NCBI GenBank assembly: GCA_022606135.1
Contig: JABYQN010000001.1
Span: 4,774,001-4,838,000, forward strand
From: Fomes fomentarius
Lineage: Eukaryota > Basidiomycota > Agaricomycetes > Polyporales > Polyporaceae
Direction: 5' to 3'
Length of the DNA: 64,000 bases
How positions within the stretch are numbered: the stretch's first letter is position 1; each line of letters begins with the position of its first letter. The position numbers were made by a program, and so were the translations under genes. A model generated the notes under the pieces. It ran no database searches. It was not told where the DNA came from and saw only the letters and a program-made list of their open reading frames with translations. Below, one piece after another: positions 1 to 11,936 of this stretch.

Positions 1-36
1 GCCCTTCTCTAAGTTAACGTTCTCTCCAACGACACG

Positions 37-44
37 TATAAAAA
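37..44 (+). promoter_or_regulatory. TATA-like box upstream of LamB/YcsF copy 1
   Basis: A TATAAAAA string lies 74-81 nt before the ATG at 118, a plausible core-promoter position. The second copy of the gene (ATG 11937) has no equivalent box at that distance. Not tested experimentally. Confidence 0.4.
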
Positions 45-117
45 CGCGACCTGCATCTACGAGTCAACCGTCTATTCTGTTTTAGGTTCCATTGCAAGAC
101 TACGCACCGTGTTGGCC

Positions 118-1531
118 ATGACTAGTCTCCGCGCGACCGTCAACTGTGATATGGGCGAGGTATGTGTCTCATAGTTTGAGCTACTCTGCGTGCTATGGAC
201 AATCGTCGAGGAGAAGGAGGAGGATGGACAATTGAGATACTTAGTGATCTTAGTGATGGTGCGCGTGGCGGTATAACTTCAAGGGCGCTTGGCTTACCTT
301 TCTCCTCGGCGTCTCATCTTTCACTCCTACCACAAGCCATGCATTGTTTGCTGACACTGCTCTTTCTTTCTATGTTATAGGGGTTTGCGCTCTACAAGAT
401 CGTCAGTACGAACGTATTCACATCTCTAAGCCAGATACAGATATGCAGCATATTCACAGGGAGATGACGAAGCCCTCATGCAAACTATCCACCTTGCAAA
501 TGTCGCGTGCGGCTTTCACGCATCGTGGGTGAACATCAGTAGCCCACGAGAAAGACAGTGTGCATATGATCTTCTCATCACTCAGCGACTTCTCCATCAT
601 GAACGAGACGGTGCTGCTCGCCAAGAAGAACAATGTCCTCGTGGGTGCTCACCCTTCTCTGCCGGACCGCCAAGGCTGGGGGAGGCGTGAAATGAAGATG
701 GAACCGGTGAGTATCCAGCCATGCTCAAACAGTAAATACCTCATGAACATCGTGTCAGGATGAACTCGCGTCTTGCTTCATATACCAGGTCGGCGCTCTT
801 ACCGGGTTCCTCACTCTGCATGGCGTACCTTTGAATCATGCAAGTGCTCCCCAGATTATATGTTGTCATCATCACTCACCTGATAAGCCAGATCAAACCT
901 CATGGTGCCGTCTACGGTATGACTGCACGCGACATCAACTTGGCGCGGGCGGTCGTGGGCGTCGCAAAGCTCTATAAGGTCCCGTTCATGGGCCTCGCAG
1001 GAACGTGCCACCAATCAGCTGCCGAGGAGCTCGGCGTCCCGTTCATTGCAGGCACGTACTCCCCGCTCTCCGCAGCTTCCTCGCTCATCTAGAGTGCTCC
1101 AGAGTGGTTCGCGGACCTGGCCTACAGCGCAGAAGGCAAACTTCTTATTACGAAGTGAGCTACCGTTCTCATCCTGTTCCAGAGGAACAAGCTCGGATGT
1201 GAAGGCATCTTTGCTGAACTCAGTACTCTACGGTGGCGCGCCATTCTCACACCGCATCGCAGGAAGCACGACCCTGTCTCTTTGCAAGAAGTCACAGATA
1301 GGGTAAATAGATTACTCGAGGAGAAGAAGGTCACGACCGTGAGCGGCGCCTTGCCTCTTCCAGACGGGATATCCGAGGTATCCATTTGTTGCCATTCTGA
1401 TACCCCCGTAGGTCACGGTCTGCTCAGATTGCGCGCATGATGCTGATACAAACACCGACTTACAACAGGGAGCCGTTGAGATCGCGCAGGCTGTCAAGGC
1501 GCTTGTCGACAAGAATAACGAGAAATTATAA
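118..1531 (+). CDS. LamB/YcsF family protein (5-oxoprolinase subunit A-like), copy 1
   Basis: Nine exons: 118-159, 381-401, 460-524, 586-706, 759-839, 892-1051, 1103-1154, 1263-1407, 1469-1531; 249 aa with no internal stop. Family landmarks appear in order: VNCDMGEGF at the N-terminus, [55 protein letters not shown], then a C-terminal CCHSDTPGAVEIA segment. The family is cytosolic; bacterial PxpA works with PxpB and PxpC to open 5-oxoproline, and Aspergillus lamB serves 2-pyrrolidinone use. Substrate here is unknown. Introns 840-891 (donor gcaagt) and 1052-1102 (donor gcacgt) start with GC; no GT alternative keeps the conserved frame. Exon 2 is only 21 nt and intron 1 is 221 nt. The FAD monooxygenase follows on the same strand after about 925 nt. 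Confidence 0.85.
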
Positions 1532-2456
1532 GACCGAAGTGATCATTCCAGTATGTCCGCTCACTCACATGTGATATGAACTACGCTCACAGTTGGTGGC
1601 TAGGCGTGTCAGATTCGAAGTCAGAGCAATGGTCTGGTATCTCAGAGACATGGCGATTATGTGACGAAGCGAATCGACGTACATCTGTGATTGCAGGATG
1701 AATTGCATCCGATAGATTGGAAGCCGTTCTAGTATCTCCTAGCGAGGCAGCGATTTGAGTCATCTAGCTCATGTTCAGCTTCGTGTTGAGCGTGTGTCGA
1801 CAGTCAGTGTGTCTAAATTCCTTCTTTTGGCAAGAGATACTGAGCTACTACACTACGAATCCCGACAGAGCCTCAATTCATTGTTCAGTCAGTGACCTTT
1901 GGTTTCTCCAAAAAGCATAGCTGTAAATCGGTAACGACCGACACGATGAGATTGCCGATGGGGCTTAACTCGATCAAGCAGTGGCGACGGATCTTGTGGT
2001 CAGGGCGCTCTGAGCTCTCCTTTCTCCTCTCATCCCGCGACTGGCCGTAGAGTCTTGTACAAGAAAAGCGAGCGCATCCGGAGCATAGGACCGAAACAGC
2101 GGCTGGAAGTCACTTTCCCATCTCACGTGAGGGGTCATCGATACCTTATGCGGCAGCCATTCCCCGCGGGGATGCTGCGAAAGTGGGGATAACTAGGGGC
2201 ACCCACCGGCTTCACAGGGGCGCACTCTCTCCGAAACGCTCAGAATGGTAAGCGCAACTTCTGTCTGCAAAAGTACGGTTGCGCGAATGATGGTGCGCGC
2301 TGAACTTCTCATCGAGCGCATGACGCTGACGCGCGGCTGCCTACAGACCATGACATCCCCGTCTAATCGTTTACCCTTCGCCATCGTATTTGTACCCCGC
2401 ACTTTCCTCGAGCTTAATGACGCCCCCCTCCTTCTCACCGCCGCCTCGACTTCCCC
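1532..2456 (+). other. Intergenic region between LamB/YcsF and monooxygenase, copy 1
   Basis: No coding frame with family character is visible. Compared with 13349-14289, this copy has small deletions near 1995-2030, inside a CT-rich stretch where copy 2 has repeated cctctct units. It presumably holds the promoter of the monooxygenase. Confidence 0.5.
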
Positions 2457-4084
2457 ATGGCCGACCACCCTCCCACCGCTACCGCCCACACCGCCGCTAG
2501 CGCCAAAGGCGCATCTCTGCACACTGTTCTCTACAACGGGCGCACAGCCTCGCACCAGCTCCATGTCCTCATCGTGGGTTGCGGAATGGGCGGGCTCGCC
2601 GCTGCACACTGTCTGGGCAAGGCCGGTCACAAGGTCACTCTCTTCGAGGCTGCTGCGGCGATCGGCGAGGTCGGTGCAGGCATCCAAGTCACTCCGAACG
2701 TATCGCGACTGCTTCGGCGATGGGGCGCGGGTCTGACACTCGAAGCGGTAGGCGTCCGCCCAGAAGCGATCGTGCTCAGAAGATACGACACTGGCGAGCG
2801 CGTCGGGTATACGCGATGGTCGGACATGGAAGACAAGTACGGCTCGCCGTATTACCACATCCACCGTGCGGACCTGCACAAGCTGCTCTTCGACCTCGCC
2901 GAGCCGTTCATGACGCTCCGGCTCAAGTCGCAGGTGGTGAGCATCGACCCGGACAGGCCGTCGCTGACCCTCTCGTCCGGGGAAGTCGTTCACGGGGACT
3001 TGATTGTCGGAGCGGATGGCATCAAGAGCTTGGTGCAGCGCGTCGTGCTCGGTCACACGAACCCTGCCGAACCAACCGGGGACGCCGTCTATCGTGCAAT
3101 TGTGCCCTCGAGTTTGCTCCTTGCGGACCCGGAGCTCAGAGAGCTCGTCGACGTGCCAGAGATGACCGGATGGATGGGTCCGGGGCGGCACATCATGGCT
3201 TACAACATTGTACGTTCCATCCCGTGCATCGGAACGATCTCCGGATCCGAGACTTACAGCGACTACAGAGAGGAAAGAATGAGTATAATATCGTCCTCGC
3301 GCACCCTGACGATGGCTCGGTCGAGTCGTGGACTGCCGAGGGTAGTGCTGACAAGATGCGTACCGACTTTGCTGACTACGAGCCACGGTACGCTCAATTA
3401 TACGAATGTCATGGTGAAGCGAAGCATGACGTGAACACCATTATAGGGTTCGCAAGATCCTCGGCTTCGTCGAGTCAACACTGAAATGGCGACTCATGGA
3501 CCGGAAGCCGCTCAAGACCTGGATCCACCCGTCGTACCATGTCATCCTCCTAGGCGACGCCTGTCATCCTATGCTCGTAAGTCTATGCGACAGTTAGCGC
3601 ACTATCTCCCAGCTGACAAGCAGCCTTCCCTCTACAGCCCTACCGCGCCCAAGGCGCAGCAATGGCCATCGAGGACGGTGCGGTTCTGGGCAACCTGCTC
3701 TCGCGGGTCTCACATCCCTCCCAACTTGCTGCGCTGCTGCAAGCGTACGAGGACCTCCGGCTGCCACGCACGGCCGAGACGCAGAACCAGTCGCGGCTGA
3801 ACCAAGAGATCTTTCACCTGCCAGACGGACCCGAGCAGGAGAAGCGGGACGCGTCGATGCGCAAGGCGACCGAGGTCGAGCTGAGGCGGTGGCGCTCTGG
3901 GCGGCGGGTGCCAGATGATCCGCTGGCTGGGAGCGCGAACCAGTGGGCGGACGAGAAGAAGAACGTGGAGCAGTTCACGTACGATGCTGATGAGGCGGCT
4001 GATCGATGGTGGCGCGAGGGCGGTGAGAGAAAGGTCCACGCTGCGGCGAGAGGTGAGGGTCGTGAACAACAAGCGAGGTTGTGA
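2457..4084 (+). CDS. FAD-dependent monooxygenase, salicylate hydroxylase-like, copy 1
   Basis: Four exons: 2457-3209, 3269-3387, 3447-3576, 3638-4084; 482 aa. The FAD-binding Rossmann motif GCGMGGLAAAHCL sits near residue 42, followed by LFEAAAAIGEVGAGIQ. The DG motif is VGADGIKS and the second FAD motif is GDACHPMLPYRAQGAAMAIEDGA, split after HPML by intron 3. This is the group A flavoprotein hydroxylase layout (NAD(P)H plus O2, one oxygen added to an aromatic or heteroaromatic ring). No signal peptide is seen, so it is probably cytosolic. The C-terminal 70 residues are charged and low in complexity. It follows the LamB/YcsF gene, and the pair is duplicated as a unit. Substrate cannot be read from the sequence. 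Confidence 0.92.
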
Positions 4085-4346
4085 ATTATGGATGTGGATG
4101 TGGATGTTGTGGGCCCTATTCCTCTGTCTTTGGCTCTCGCTGCTCTGTCTTTCGCTCTCTGGGGTCTGTGGTCTGCTCTGTGCTTTGCCTCTCTCTCTGC
4201 GCATGACTCTTCGCTCTCGGCCTGTCTCCGACTCTCTGCGTACAACCGCTGGGACTCTGTGCAAGCGACGCTTAGCCGGAGGCGTACAGTACGATCCGCA
4301 TCGTCGGCTAAGGCCACTGACTGCCAGGGAAATAACTCGAAAGATA

Positions 4347-4434
4347 GGCTGTTTTTTGGGCTGTAAGGTGTACAGGGCTGTTTTTTGGGCTATAGAGCGT
4401 ACAGGGGTGCTTTGGGGGCTATAAGGCGTACAGG
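4347..4434 (+). repeat. Minisatellite, three units of 29 nt
   Basis: Three head-to-tail units start at 4347, 4376 and 4405. Each has a T-rich or G-rich run followed by ggctataaggcgtacag or a close variant. The third unit is the most diverged. The array starts about 260 nt after the monooxygenase stop codon and is absent after copy 2. Confidence 0.75.
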
Positions 4435-4772
4435 GGCGGGTCCTGGGATACATGGAGGTTTCTGGCTCCGAGGGACTTGAAGAGCACACACAGGTTGAAC
4501 ACAAATGTATGTATTCACGTCGTTATTCTACACAATACATCACTATGTACTCGTCGAACGGGTCGCCTCCACCGAGCGCGTTCTCCCAATCGACGGTGTG
4601 CAGACAGACTGGATAACGCAAGAATCGAATGGTATTGCACCGGAAGAGATAGTACAGAAACGTGAAGGAGCGACTCGCAACGCGCTGAAGACAGCCCTTC
4701 AGACACAACGTCGTCCGCAGATTCCTCGCGGTCGGCTCTGATGACTGACGTTCCTTCCAGCACAGGAGGCGA

Positions 4773-4943
4773 GCGAGGACTACGAGTAGGAGAGGGACTA
4801 GCCGTTTCGCATGCATGGATAGCGAGTAAGGGGAGTTTGATGAGGATCGTCGGCGGGCGAGGACCACGAGTAGGAGAGGGACTAGCCATTCCGCATGCAT
4901 GGATAGCGAGTATGGGGAGGAGTTTGATGAGGATCGTCGATGC
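4773..4943 (+). repeat. Tandem duplication of an 84-nt unit
   Basis: Two units starting at 4773 and 4857 share gcgaggac, cgagtaggagagggactag, gcatgcatggatagcgagta and tttgatgaggatcgtcg in the same order, with a few substitutions and a short insertion in the second unit. Confidence 0.75.
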
Positions 4944-7900
4944 GATGGTCTAGGCCGGAGAACATGTCTCGAAAATGAGACAATGAAGGATGCTAGTCAT
5001 GAGAGGGGCGCATGATCAGGGAATTATGATCGGGAAGTGTAGGCGTTGAGGAGAATAGGAAGCTGCTTGAGGAATCGAAACACCGGTAGAGCTCGGTGAA
5101 CAAGTCCTGTCGGGAGTGAGCACTGATCTGCGTACGTGCGGTCGCTGGAGCCCTACGCCGACAACCTTTCTTGTCGCGCTCCTGCCGTTGTGACAGATCC
5201 GCCCGCTCCAGAACGTCGTCGCCACAGCTCTTGTTGAACGCATCGAGCAGATACAGGTCCATCGGCCGTCTTCTAAATTCACCCACCCGCTCCTTCTGCT
5301 TCTCGGCTTCAGCTGAGCCCTCTTCTTCCGAGAAATGACTGCCTGGATCAAGCACATGGATGACGAGGTCCTTTGCGTGGTCCACTGCCGGCAATGGGAG
5401 TATCGACCAAGTACTAGCCCGAGTCATCGCCTGCCAGCGGCCCCTAATCAACGCGTCCCGACGGTATCCGTGAAGCATGACGATTTATCGAGAGTTTCGT
5501 GCCGGCCCGTGCCTGCAAGAATCTCGCGTTTGACGCGATCGAGTCGACCCCCGCGAGACCGGCTGTCCGAGTCGCGCTGTTGAGAGAAGAAGAGACGGTT
5601 CATGTCAGCGTGCATGCCCCAAATATTGATGTTTCCCGTTGCACTCACCCTCTCCGGTACGCACCATGACGGTGGTAACAGTATCCTACCAGAGCGGCGA
5701 ACGATGCCGGGATGAAGAGTATCATGAGCCGAGACGAAGAAGCCATGTCCTCGGATGGCTGGGCGTGCGCCGCGGTCGAGGCGCTTGCCGTCCACACAGC
5801 TCGAGTACGGGATCTTGCGATATGCAGTCAGATCGTACCAGTACTCCTCTCCGCCACAGGACTGCACGTCAGGATCGGGATCTCTGTGGTTGGAGCCCAG
5901 GGAACGAGTAGATAGCGAACGGACACCGTCCGAAAACCCCGTCGGTCGTGGTTGGATCCGCCGTATTCGATGTCCTGCCGGCGTCCCTCCTGACAGTATC
6001 GTCTCGAGTGAGCATGCTTCCTGCCGGCCGGCCTGGACGTCGCGGGCACAAGTAGACACCGAACGCCCACCGTCCAAAGCATCTGAGAAGGGTTTATCAG
6101 TGTCTGCCTCGATTCAGAACACACACTCCTGAGACGAACCTTTGGGAACGCCAGACAAGCGGCCATTGTCTTCGAAGCGAGATGACTGCCGGCTGCCGGC
6201 TGCCAGCTGTCAACTTCGTTCTCATGTCAGCGTTCAGTACTGTATCGTACACTGTATGTACTCACGAGAACAGCTGCCGCCGCCCGACCTGAGGCTTCAT
6301 GGCCGAGAAGGTCCGGCCGAGATGCAATGAACCGGCGCACAACCGGCAGCATTCAACGTGGGATGCTCGTTGACTCGACGACCTTGAGTTGCTCGATCAC
6401 CCAGTGAATGAGTCCGGCGAACGTCTGTCGGGACTCCATCGGCGGCGTGCAGTAGCGAAGCTTGAGCATAGCCTCGGAGAAGTCGAGCGTGCCGTCGCGT
6501 TTAGCGCGATACTTGAGCTCCGGGGATGCGAGGGATGCGAGCGAGTACAGGCAGAGGACGAGTCTCTCGACGTATACGATCCATGGTTCACATGGAAGTC
6601 GTGGTCCGTGACAGGCAGGCGGTGGACTAGTGCCTCGAACATGATCCATGGCCAGGACTGGGGCACAACTTGTGCAATGGCGCGACGGTTGTCGTCCGGA
6701 AGCGCAAAACGGGCGAAGGCTTCAAGAGCCTGGTTCGCGAGCGAATGGGGAGCAGGAGGCTTCGGTTGGTGGGCAGATATGTGAATACCGTGCTGTGTTC
6801 CGCACACCACATGCAGCGCCAGGGTGGGAAAGAAAGGTATTGGTGGGATTCAACGATGAAATCGCGGTCAACCCGACTCCTGGAACTCGCCGGATCAGTC
6901 CAAGACTGCCCGCATGCAGCGCGAGAATACGCTGGACGAGGCAGCTGCGGCGACGTGAGAGGGAATGAAATGCACGTTCCTGAGGAGAGCGTGTCAACGT
7001 GCGGCCAACTTCCAGACATGTCTCCGACACGAACCTTGTAGAAGAGTACACTTCGGCGAGACTGAACTAGAGTGGGTGGCCGGCAGGCGCTTGTGTACCA
7101 GAGAGAGGTCGAACGACGCAGAGATAGATGGATGGTGTGAGCAAGGTACACTACTCGTGACTGGGACAGGGGCGAAAATGAGATGGTGCAGGCTCTTCTC
7201 GCCAATTGATCTTCCGTGTAGCTGCTCTAAGTCAGTACTCCTCAAGAATGTGTGTAGACACAACACGTACTTTGCGAGATGTGCCACTCCGTCGTTCATG
7301 AGGAGCCGTTTGGACACGAGGGGCTGCTCACGGTGGGAGGATCCAAGAAAACGATCAGTCGGCGGGATGCGCTAGGCCGGCATCTACGTAGCAGGAAGGG
7401 TCGGTGCTTTGGGGATGCGCCCGCGATCAATCAGGCGGGAAACAGCGTTGGCTGCATCTGATGTGACGGATTCGCGCGTCCAATACGCCAGCCAGGAGCT
7501 AGTACAGGAGCCGGCAGCGTGTAGCGCATGGAAGCGTAGGGATGATAAGTGCGTGAGATTCTCACTGGCAGGAGAAGAGTAGGTTAGTACACGCACCTCG
7601 AAGTTCCTCACGCGCACACTGTCGGCACGGCGCAAGGATCGGCCGACGCTTCCTTCCGCAGATTGTATGACAGGCTGGAAACGAGAAACATTGTCAGCGA
7701 CATAGAATAGATGAGAGGACAAGGACAGGATGCAGTAGAAATGAGTTGCACCATCAACCGCCGTCCCACGTCAGGGATCCGGCTTTCATCTTTCACGACT
7801 CGGGGGGAGAAGATAAAGAGGGAGAAAAGGGGACTTGTGAACTTACAGAGTACAGGATACGTCGCAGTGGCACCCTTGTGTGATGGCAGCAGTCGGACAG

Positions 7901-8839
7901 TCAACGTGCAAGCAGGCGCGACGCCGTGGCGACGGAGACAGATATGCGGCAGGTAAGGGGAGGTCGGAGGACGCGGGGGGACATGGTAGGTGGGAGGAAG
8001 GGGCCCGTGACGATATGACACGGTGGTTCTGGTTATCCAAGGATTTGTTTCGCGTTCCGAGCCCAAGCCGCTGGAATCGGACAAGTGCGCTAGTACGTCG
8101 GCTAGTATATCACACGTATCAGTTCAAGTTCGGTACTCATGGTGGCGCTTGGCTCACCATTCTTCCGGTTAGTGCCTGTGAGTACTTACACAAGTCGCGA
8201 GTGCGCCCTCCGCCGGGCCGGCAACACGACTGCAGATTACGAGTCGTCCTGTGTGTTCAGCCTCTATCAACCGCCGCATCCTCAGTTCTGCTCTACATTC
8301 TTGCTTACTTGGTATCTCTCAATTGACACGCGCATTGACGGCCGCCCTGCGCGTGAGCTCTTGCGCGTGATGAGAGAGGAAGGCAACAGAGCGCGCAGAG
8401 AATTGCCGCCTTCCAACTACCCCAATATGGCAGTACAGACGCTCATTAGCCGACCGTGGCTGTACAATACCCGACCCCCTTCTCTCTGCTACGTCACGCA
8501 AATTACAGCATCATAAGGTACGGACTTTGCTCAGTAAGTACTCTACTCGCCGTCTGTCTCAATAATCGCGTCGTCTCGACACCATCTTCGTTTTCGATAC
8601 TGGCCGAGCGATGTGATTACGAGAAGAAGTACGCGTCCTCCCAACCCGCAGAGACGACTGTTCACGACCGCCAACTGGACGGGCTGGGGGTGCAGGCACC
8701 TACTATCCTGGTGAGATTAGAGGTGCTCTTCGCATTCTCCAGCTCTTGCAACTCGGAAGACTTCTCGGTGGCTTCGTCCTGAATCAGTCTCGATCGCACT
8801 TGCACGCTCGCCGAGTCTTCTTGTACCTCTCGCTTGCGC

Positions 8840-9090
8840 CGTCCAGGCGGCTCGTGCCCCTGCAGCGCGGCACACAGATGCACGCTTTTGATCTTGCTCT
8901 CACTGTCTGAGTATTGTTTTCATTCTCTGACGCGGCCTCGTATACATACTAGGAACCTGCTAGGAACCGTGAGTCGCGCGCGATGCGTTGGAACATGTCG
9001 GCGTCCAGGCGGCTCGTGCCTCTGCAGCGCAACTCGCTGTCCGGATACTGCCCTCGGCCTTGTATACATATTAAGAAACCGCTAGGAACT
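8840..9090 (+). repeat. Diverged direct repeat pair
   Basis: Two elements recur: cgtccaggcggctcgtgcc followed by ctgcagcgc at 8840-8869 and 9002-9030, and a cggcct-tgtatacata-gctaggaac element at 8933-8969 and 9055-9090. The order is kept but the spacing differs (about 64 nt against 25 nt), so the second copy has lost or never had part of the middle. Confidence 0.6.
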
Positions 9091-11936
9091 GATGACGCCA
9101 TGCTACTAGGCTCTGACAACGATGAGGGGACGGCTGCATGGTTTCTCGAAATGCGCCGGTCGCGGGACCGCTTTGCCGGCTTGGAGCAATCAGGGCGCGA
9201 GTGTCAGTGGGCTTCACACCGGTAGGATGGGACAGTGCGTGCAAGTCGACTGGATGGGAGATAAGTCGCATCTGACAATCTGGACGTCGGCAAGAACTAA
9301 TTTCATAGCAAGCTCCGTGGGTCGTGTGCCGCGCTCGCTATTCTTGTCGGAGAGGAGGAACACCGCGCTTGAGATTGCTGGAGCTCATGAACAAGATCTC
9401 TCGTCGCCACTGCTCGTAGTTGAATATGCAACTGAGACCGTCTGCGACAATGCTGGGGTACCTACTTTCTGGATATGCTGCGTCTCTATTACCGGTGAGT
9501 TGAATTACTCACTCAGTAGGCGTTGAAATCAGGTGGGTACTCGCAGAGGCAGGCTCTACGGAACTTCTCGGTGCCGTATGATTCCCACTCGCTTCAGGAG
9601 CCTGAGGAGCCATCGCTACCAGTCATCAGAACCTGTCTGCTAGCTTCCCTAGGCGACATTGATGATCCTCCACCATGTGAATTCGTTTAAGTAGAGCCGA
9701 AAGAGGATCAGAATTTGAACAAGATCACGCAGTAAAGAGTACTGTACTACTCATGCTCAGTCTACACAGTACTGGAGTATTCATGGTGTCCGTGTCTCTT
9801 ACCTCTCATCGCAGTATACAAAATAGCTCTCATTCGATGGTACTAGTATTGTCGCATGCAGCACGGATGCAATGAATTCTACCTCGGCAGGCAGGAGAAA
9901 TGAGTCCATCCGCTCATCAGATGGTAGTTAATCGCAACGGGCATATGCGATGGTTTCGTTTCCCCGGTTCGCAATATTCGGAGTAGAACAAGGGCAAGGC
10001 TGGATAATTCAAGCTTCCCTCGCATGTACATATGTGAAATTCGGCACGGAATCCTTGGCACTCTGTAAAAGGGCTGGCAGGAGGTTTATTGTCATCCAGA
10101 CTTAGTCCGGGGAGCCGAACCTAACGAAACTGAACTCGCGATTCCGACACTCGTCAGGGAGGATTCTGACCTACTCAATTCTGAACCTCGCACTGGTACA
10201 CAAACCCAATGTGACCGGCCTGTCCCAGTCCAATCACCTGCACGCATTCTGAGCATTGGTACACGGCAGGGTGTGAATGAGAGCTAGAATGCGGCCGACA
10301 GCATAAACAGACACAGCCTGCCGACCGCGGAGCTGTCTATGCGCCTATGCTTAGAAATATTGCGCGCTGCGCGTCCATCATGGGTTATCGTAATACAATG
10401 AAACAAGATGCAGAATATTGCTGTGAGACTGAGCTTGGAGCCTTTGCCAAGCTGACCTTTATGCTATAGCCCTGACATCACCGTTCATACTCACTGTGTT
10501 GCATTTCGCTTTCTCACCATTTGTTCGAATTCCTATGTCTATGTTAACCATGCCACTGAATAGTCACTGAGACAGCTAGACAGGTCTGAACGGCCATATC
10601 GCATTCGCCCTGTCACAGAAATTTCAAAGTCCCAGGCAGAATACTTGATCCCTATCTTTGCGGGCATGGATCCAGACCACTGGGTCTGGGAGAAATACGA
10701 GCAATAACGGACCTGAAATTACGCGACAGATGGCATGAGTACGCGAAGACACAAGTGTGTTTCAGGTGCACTATGGAAATTCGCATCTGATTGCATGGCA
10801 TGCGTGAGTCTGCCGACGAGTCCGAGTGCTAACCAAGATGACTAACTGGGACGAAACTTGGAGAGACAGGGATTTTGCACCTCAGAGTGCCGCTAAGCCA
10901 AGTCTGACAGTCGCAGAAACTACAGCAACTCGACAGGCCAAGGGCAGAGCAGAGAAATTCCCATGCAGGCTGAACGAAATGCGGCGCGCTCGCACAATCA
11001 CAGACGGCTAGGCTAGGACGCTCACAAGCGAGATCGGAGATGTGACAAGTACATCCGGCCCCCGGATGCAGACTTGGTTAGTGACGAAGCTAGGGCAATG
11101 AGCGCGGCTTGGCAGTGGCGGCTGGGTCCGTGCATGTCTGAAAATGATATAAGAAGAGTCGTGGACGGAGCGATGGACTCAAGCTTCTTGTGGGCTATCT
11201 GTCACCACTGCTCGACACCTCTCTCTGCTCCCCCCTGCTTTCCTTATTTTATTTTTCTGACGTGCTGTGCTGCAGTCCCCGCCCTCCTGTCCAAGTCGAC
11301 GGCCTGCTTACCTCTTGTCCGGACAGTGACAGAGCGCAACTCAGGCTGTTTCGCGCATGGTGTTAGCCGGCTTGTTCAGGTGAGAGACCGTTGCCGTGTG
11401 AGTGATATTTGACTCAGTGCTCACAGTGAGCACACAGGTGGACGCTGCGCAAACTGGAAATAGGTTTGTGATGTCCGAGTCAGGGTATGCAATCGCATCT
11501 GGAGACGATGATCATGGTGGGAGGGACGGGCATTGGGCCGGCAGCTAAGTGTGGTAAGCTTCTCCTGCCTCCTAAGTCTGCTGCGAACATCCCACTTGCT
11601 TCATACATAACCCGAACCGAGTCGCATGAAGAAATGATATCTAATGAGCCACCATACCACGTTGTGCTCGTTTGGTGTCGCTCATGTGTTAAGGCCCCTT
11701 TACCTGTACCTGATTCGCGTCGCCATGTATTAGGTATCATTCCCGATAGCGTAGGGCAAGCTTGGTGGCGCGGGCGCGGCCCGATGACCCCGTGTGAACT
11801 GTGCTATGAAATTTCCATGTACGACACTTCAGCCCTTGTCCGATCAGTTCTCTCTAGCGCCTGCATCCAGACGTCATTGGAATCCACTGTCTGTTCTATT
11901 TGAGGGTCCATCGCGAGAATCCCCACCGTGTTGGCC

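Larger units (their letters stand above)
49..4125 (+). repeat. Segmental duplication, copy 1 (LamB/YcsF + FAD monooxygenase)
   Basis: This block matches 11868-15958 almost base for base. The monooxygenase exons differ at roughly 15 positions in 1.6 kb, mostly silent. The offset is 11819 at the left, 11817 at the end of the LamB/YcsF gene and 11833 across the monooxygenase, so a few small indels lie in the region between the genes (around 1990-2060). Left of about 100 the identity drops and fades by about 49. On the right it stops just after the monooxygenase stop codon, near 4125. Both copies have the same orientation. Confidence 0.9.
4085..11936. other. Repeat-bearing spacer between the duplicated blocks, no supported gene
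   Basis: Nearly 7.9 kb without a gene I can defend. It starts with a pyrimidine-rich tract (4118-4250), then a 29-nt minisatellite, an 84-nt tandem pair and a diverged repeat pair near 8.9 kb. Short coding-like fragments occur on the minus strand (for example 6353-6810, rich in conserved-looking Trp and Leu), but they lie in different frames with no splice sites to join them. They may be the remains of a decayed gene. The part from 9.5 to 11 kb is unremarkable, and no transposase or reverse transcriptase motif was found. Confidence 0.5.

Noticed and set aside
2193..3386. 397-aa open frame on the minus strand, and its longer 463-aa counterpart at 13828-15219
   Set aside because: They lie antisense to the FAD monooxygenase exon and exist because that exon is GC-rich with biased third positions. 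They have no domain or splice context, and they run across its intron.
3710..4504. 264-aa minus-strand frame opposite the end of the monooxygenase
   Set aside because: Shadow of the coding strand; Arg/Pro/Ser-rich translation without motifs.
4515..4900. Two overlapping minus-strand frames of about 125 aa with internally repeated peptides
   Set aside because: The peptide repeats only reflect the 84-nt tandem DNA repeat; there is no start, splice or family evidence.
6353..6810. Possible minus-strand gene (contains IAQVVPQSWPWIMFEAL and LYSLASLASPELKY)
   Set aside because: The two good segments are in different frames with no room for an intron between them. At best it is a remnant, mentioned under the spacer.
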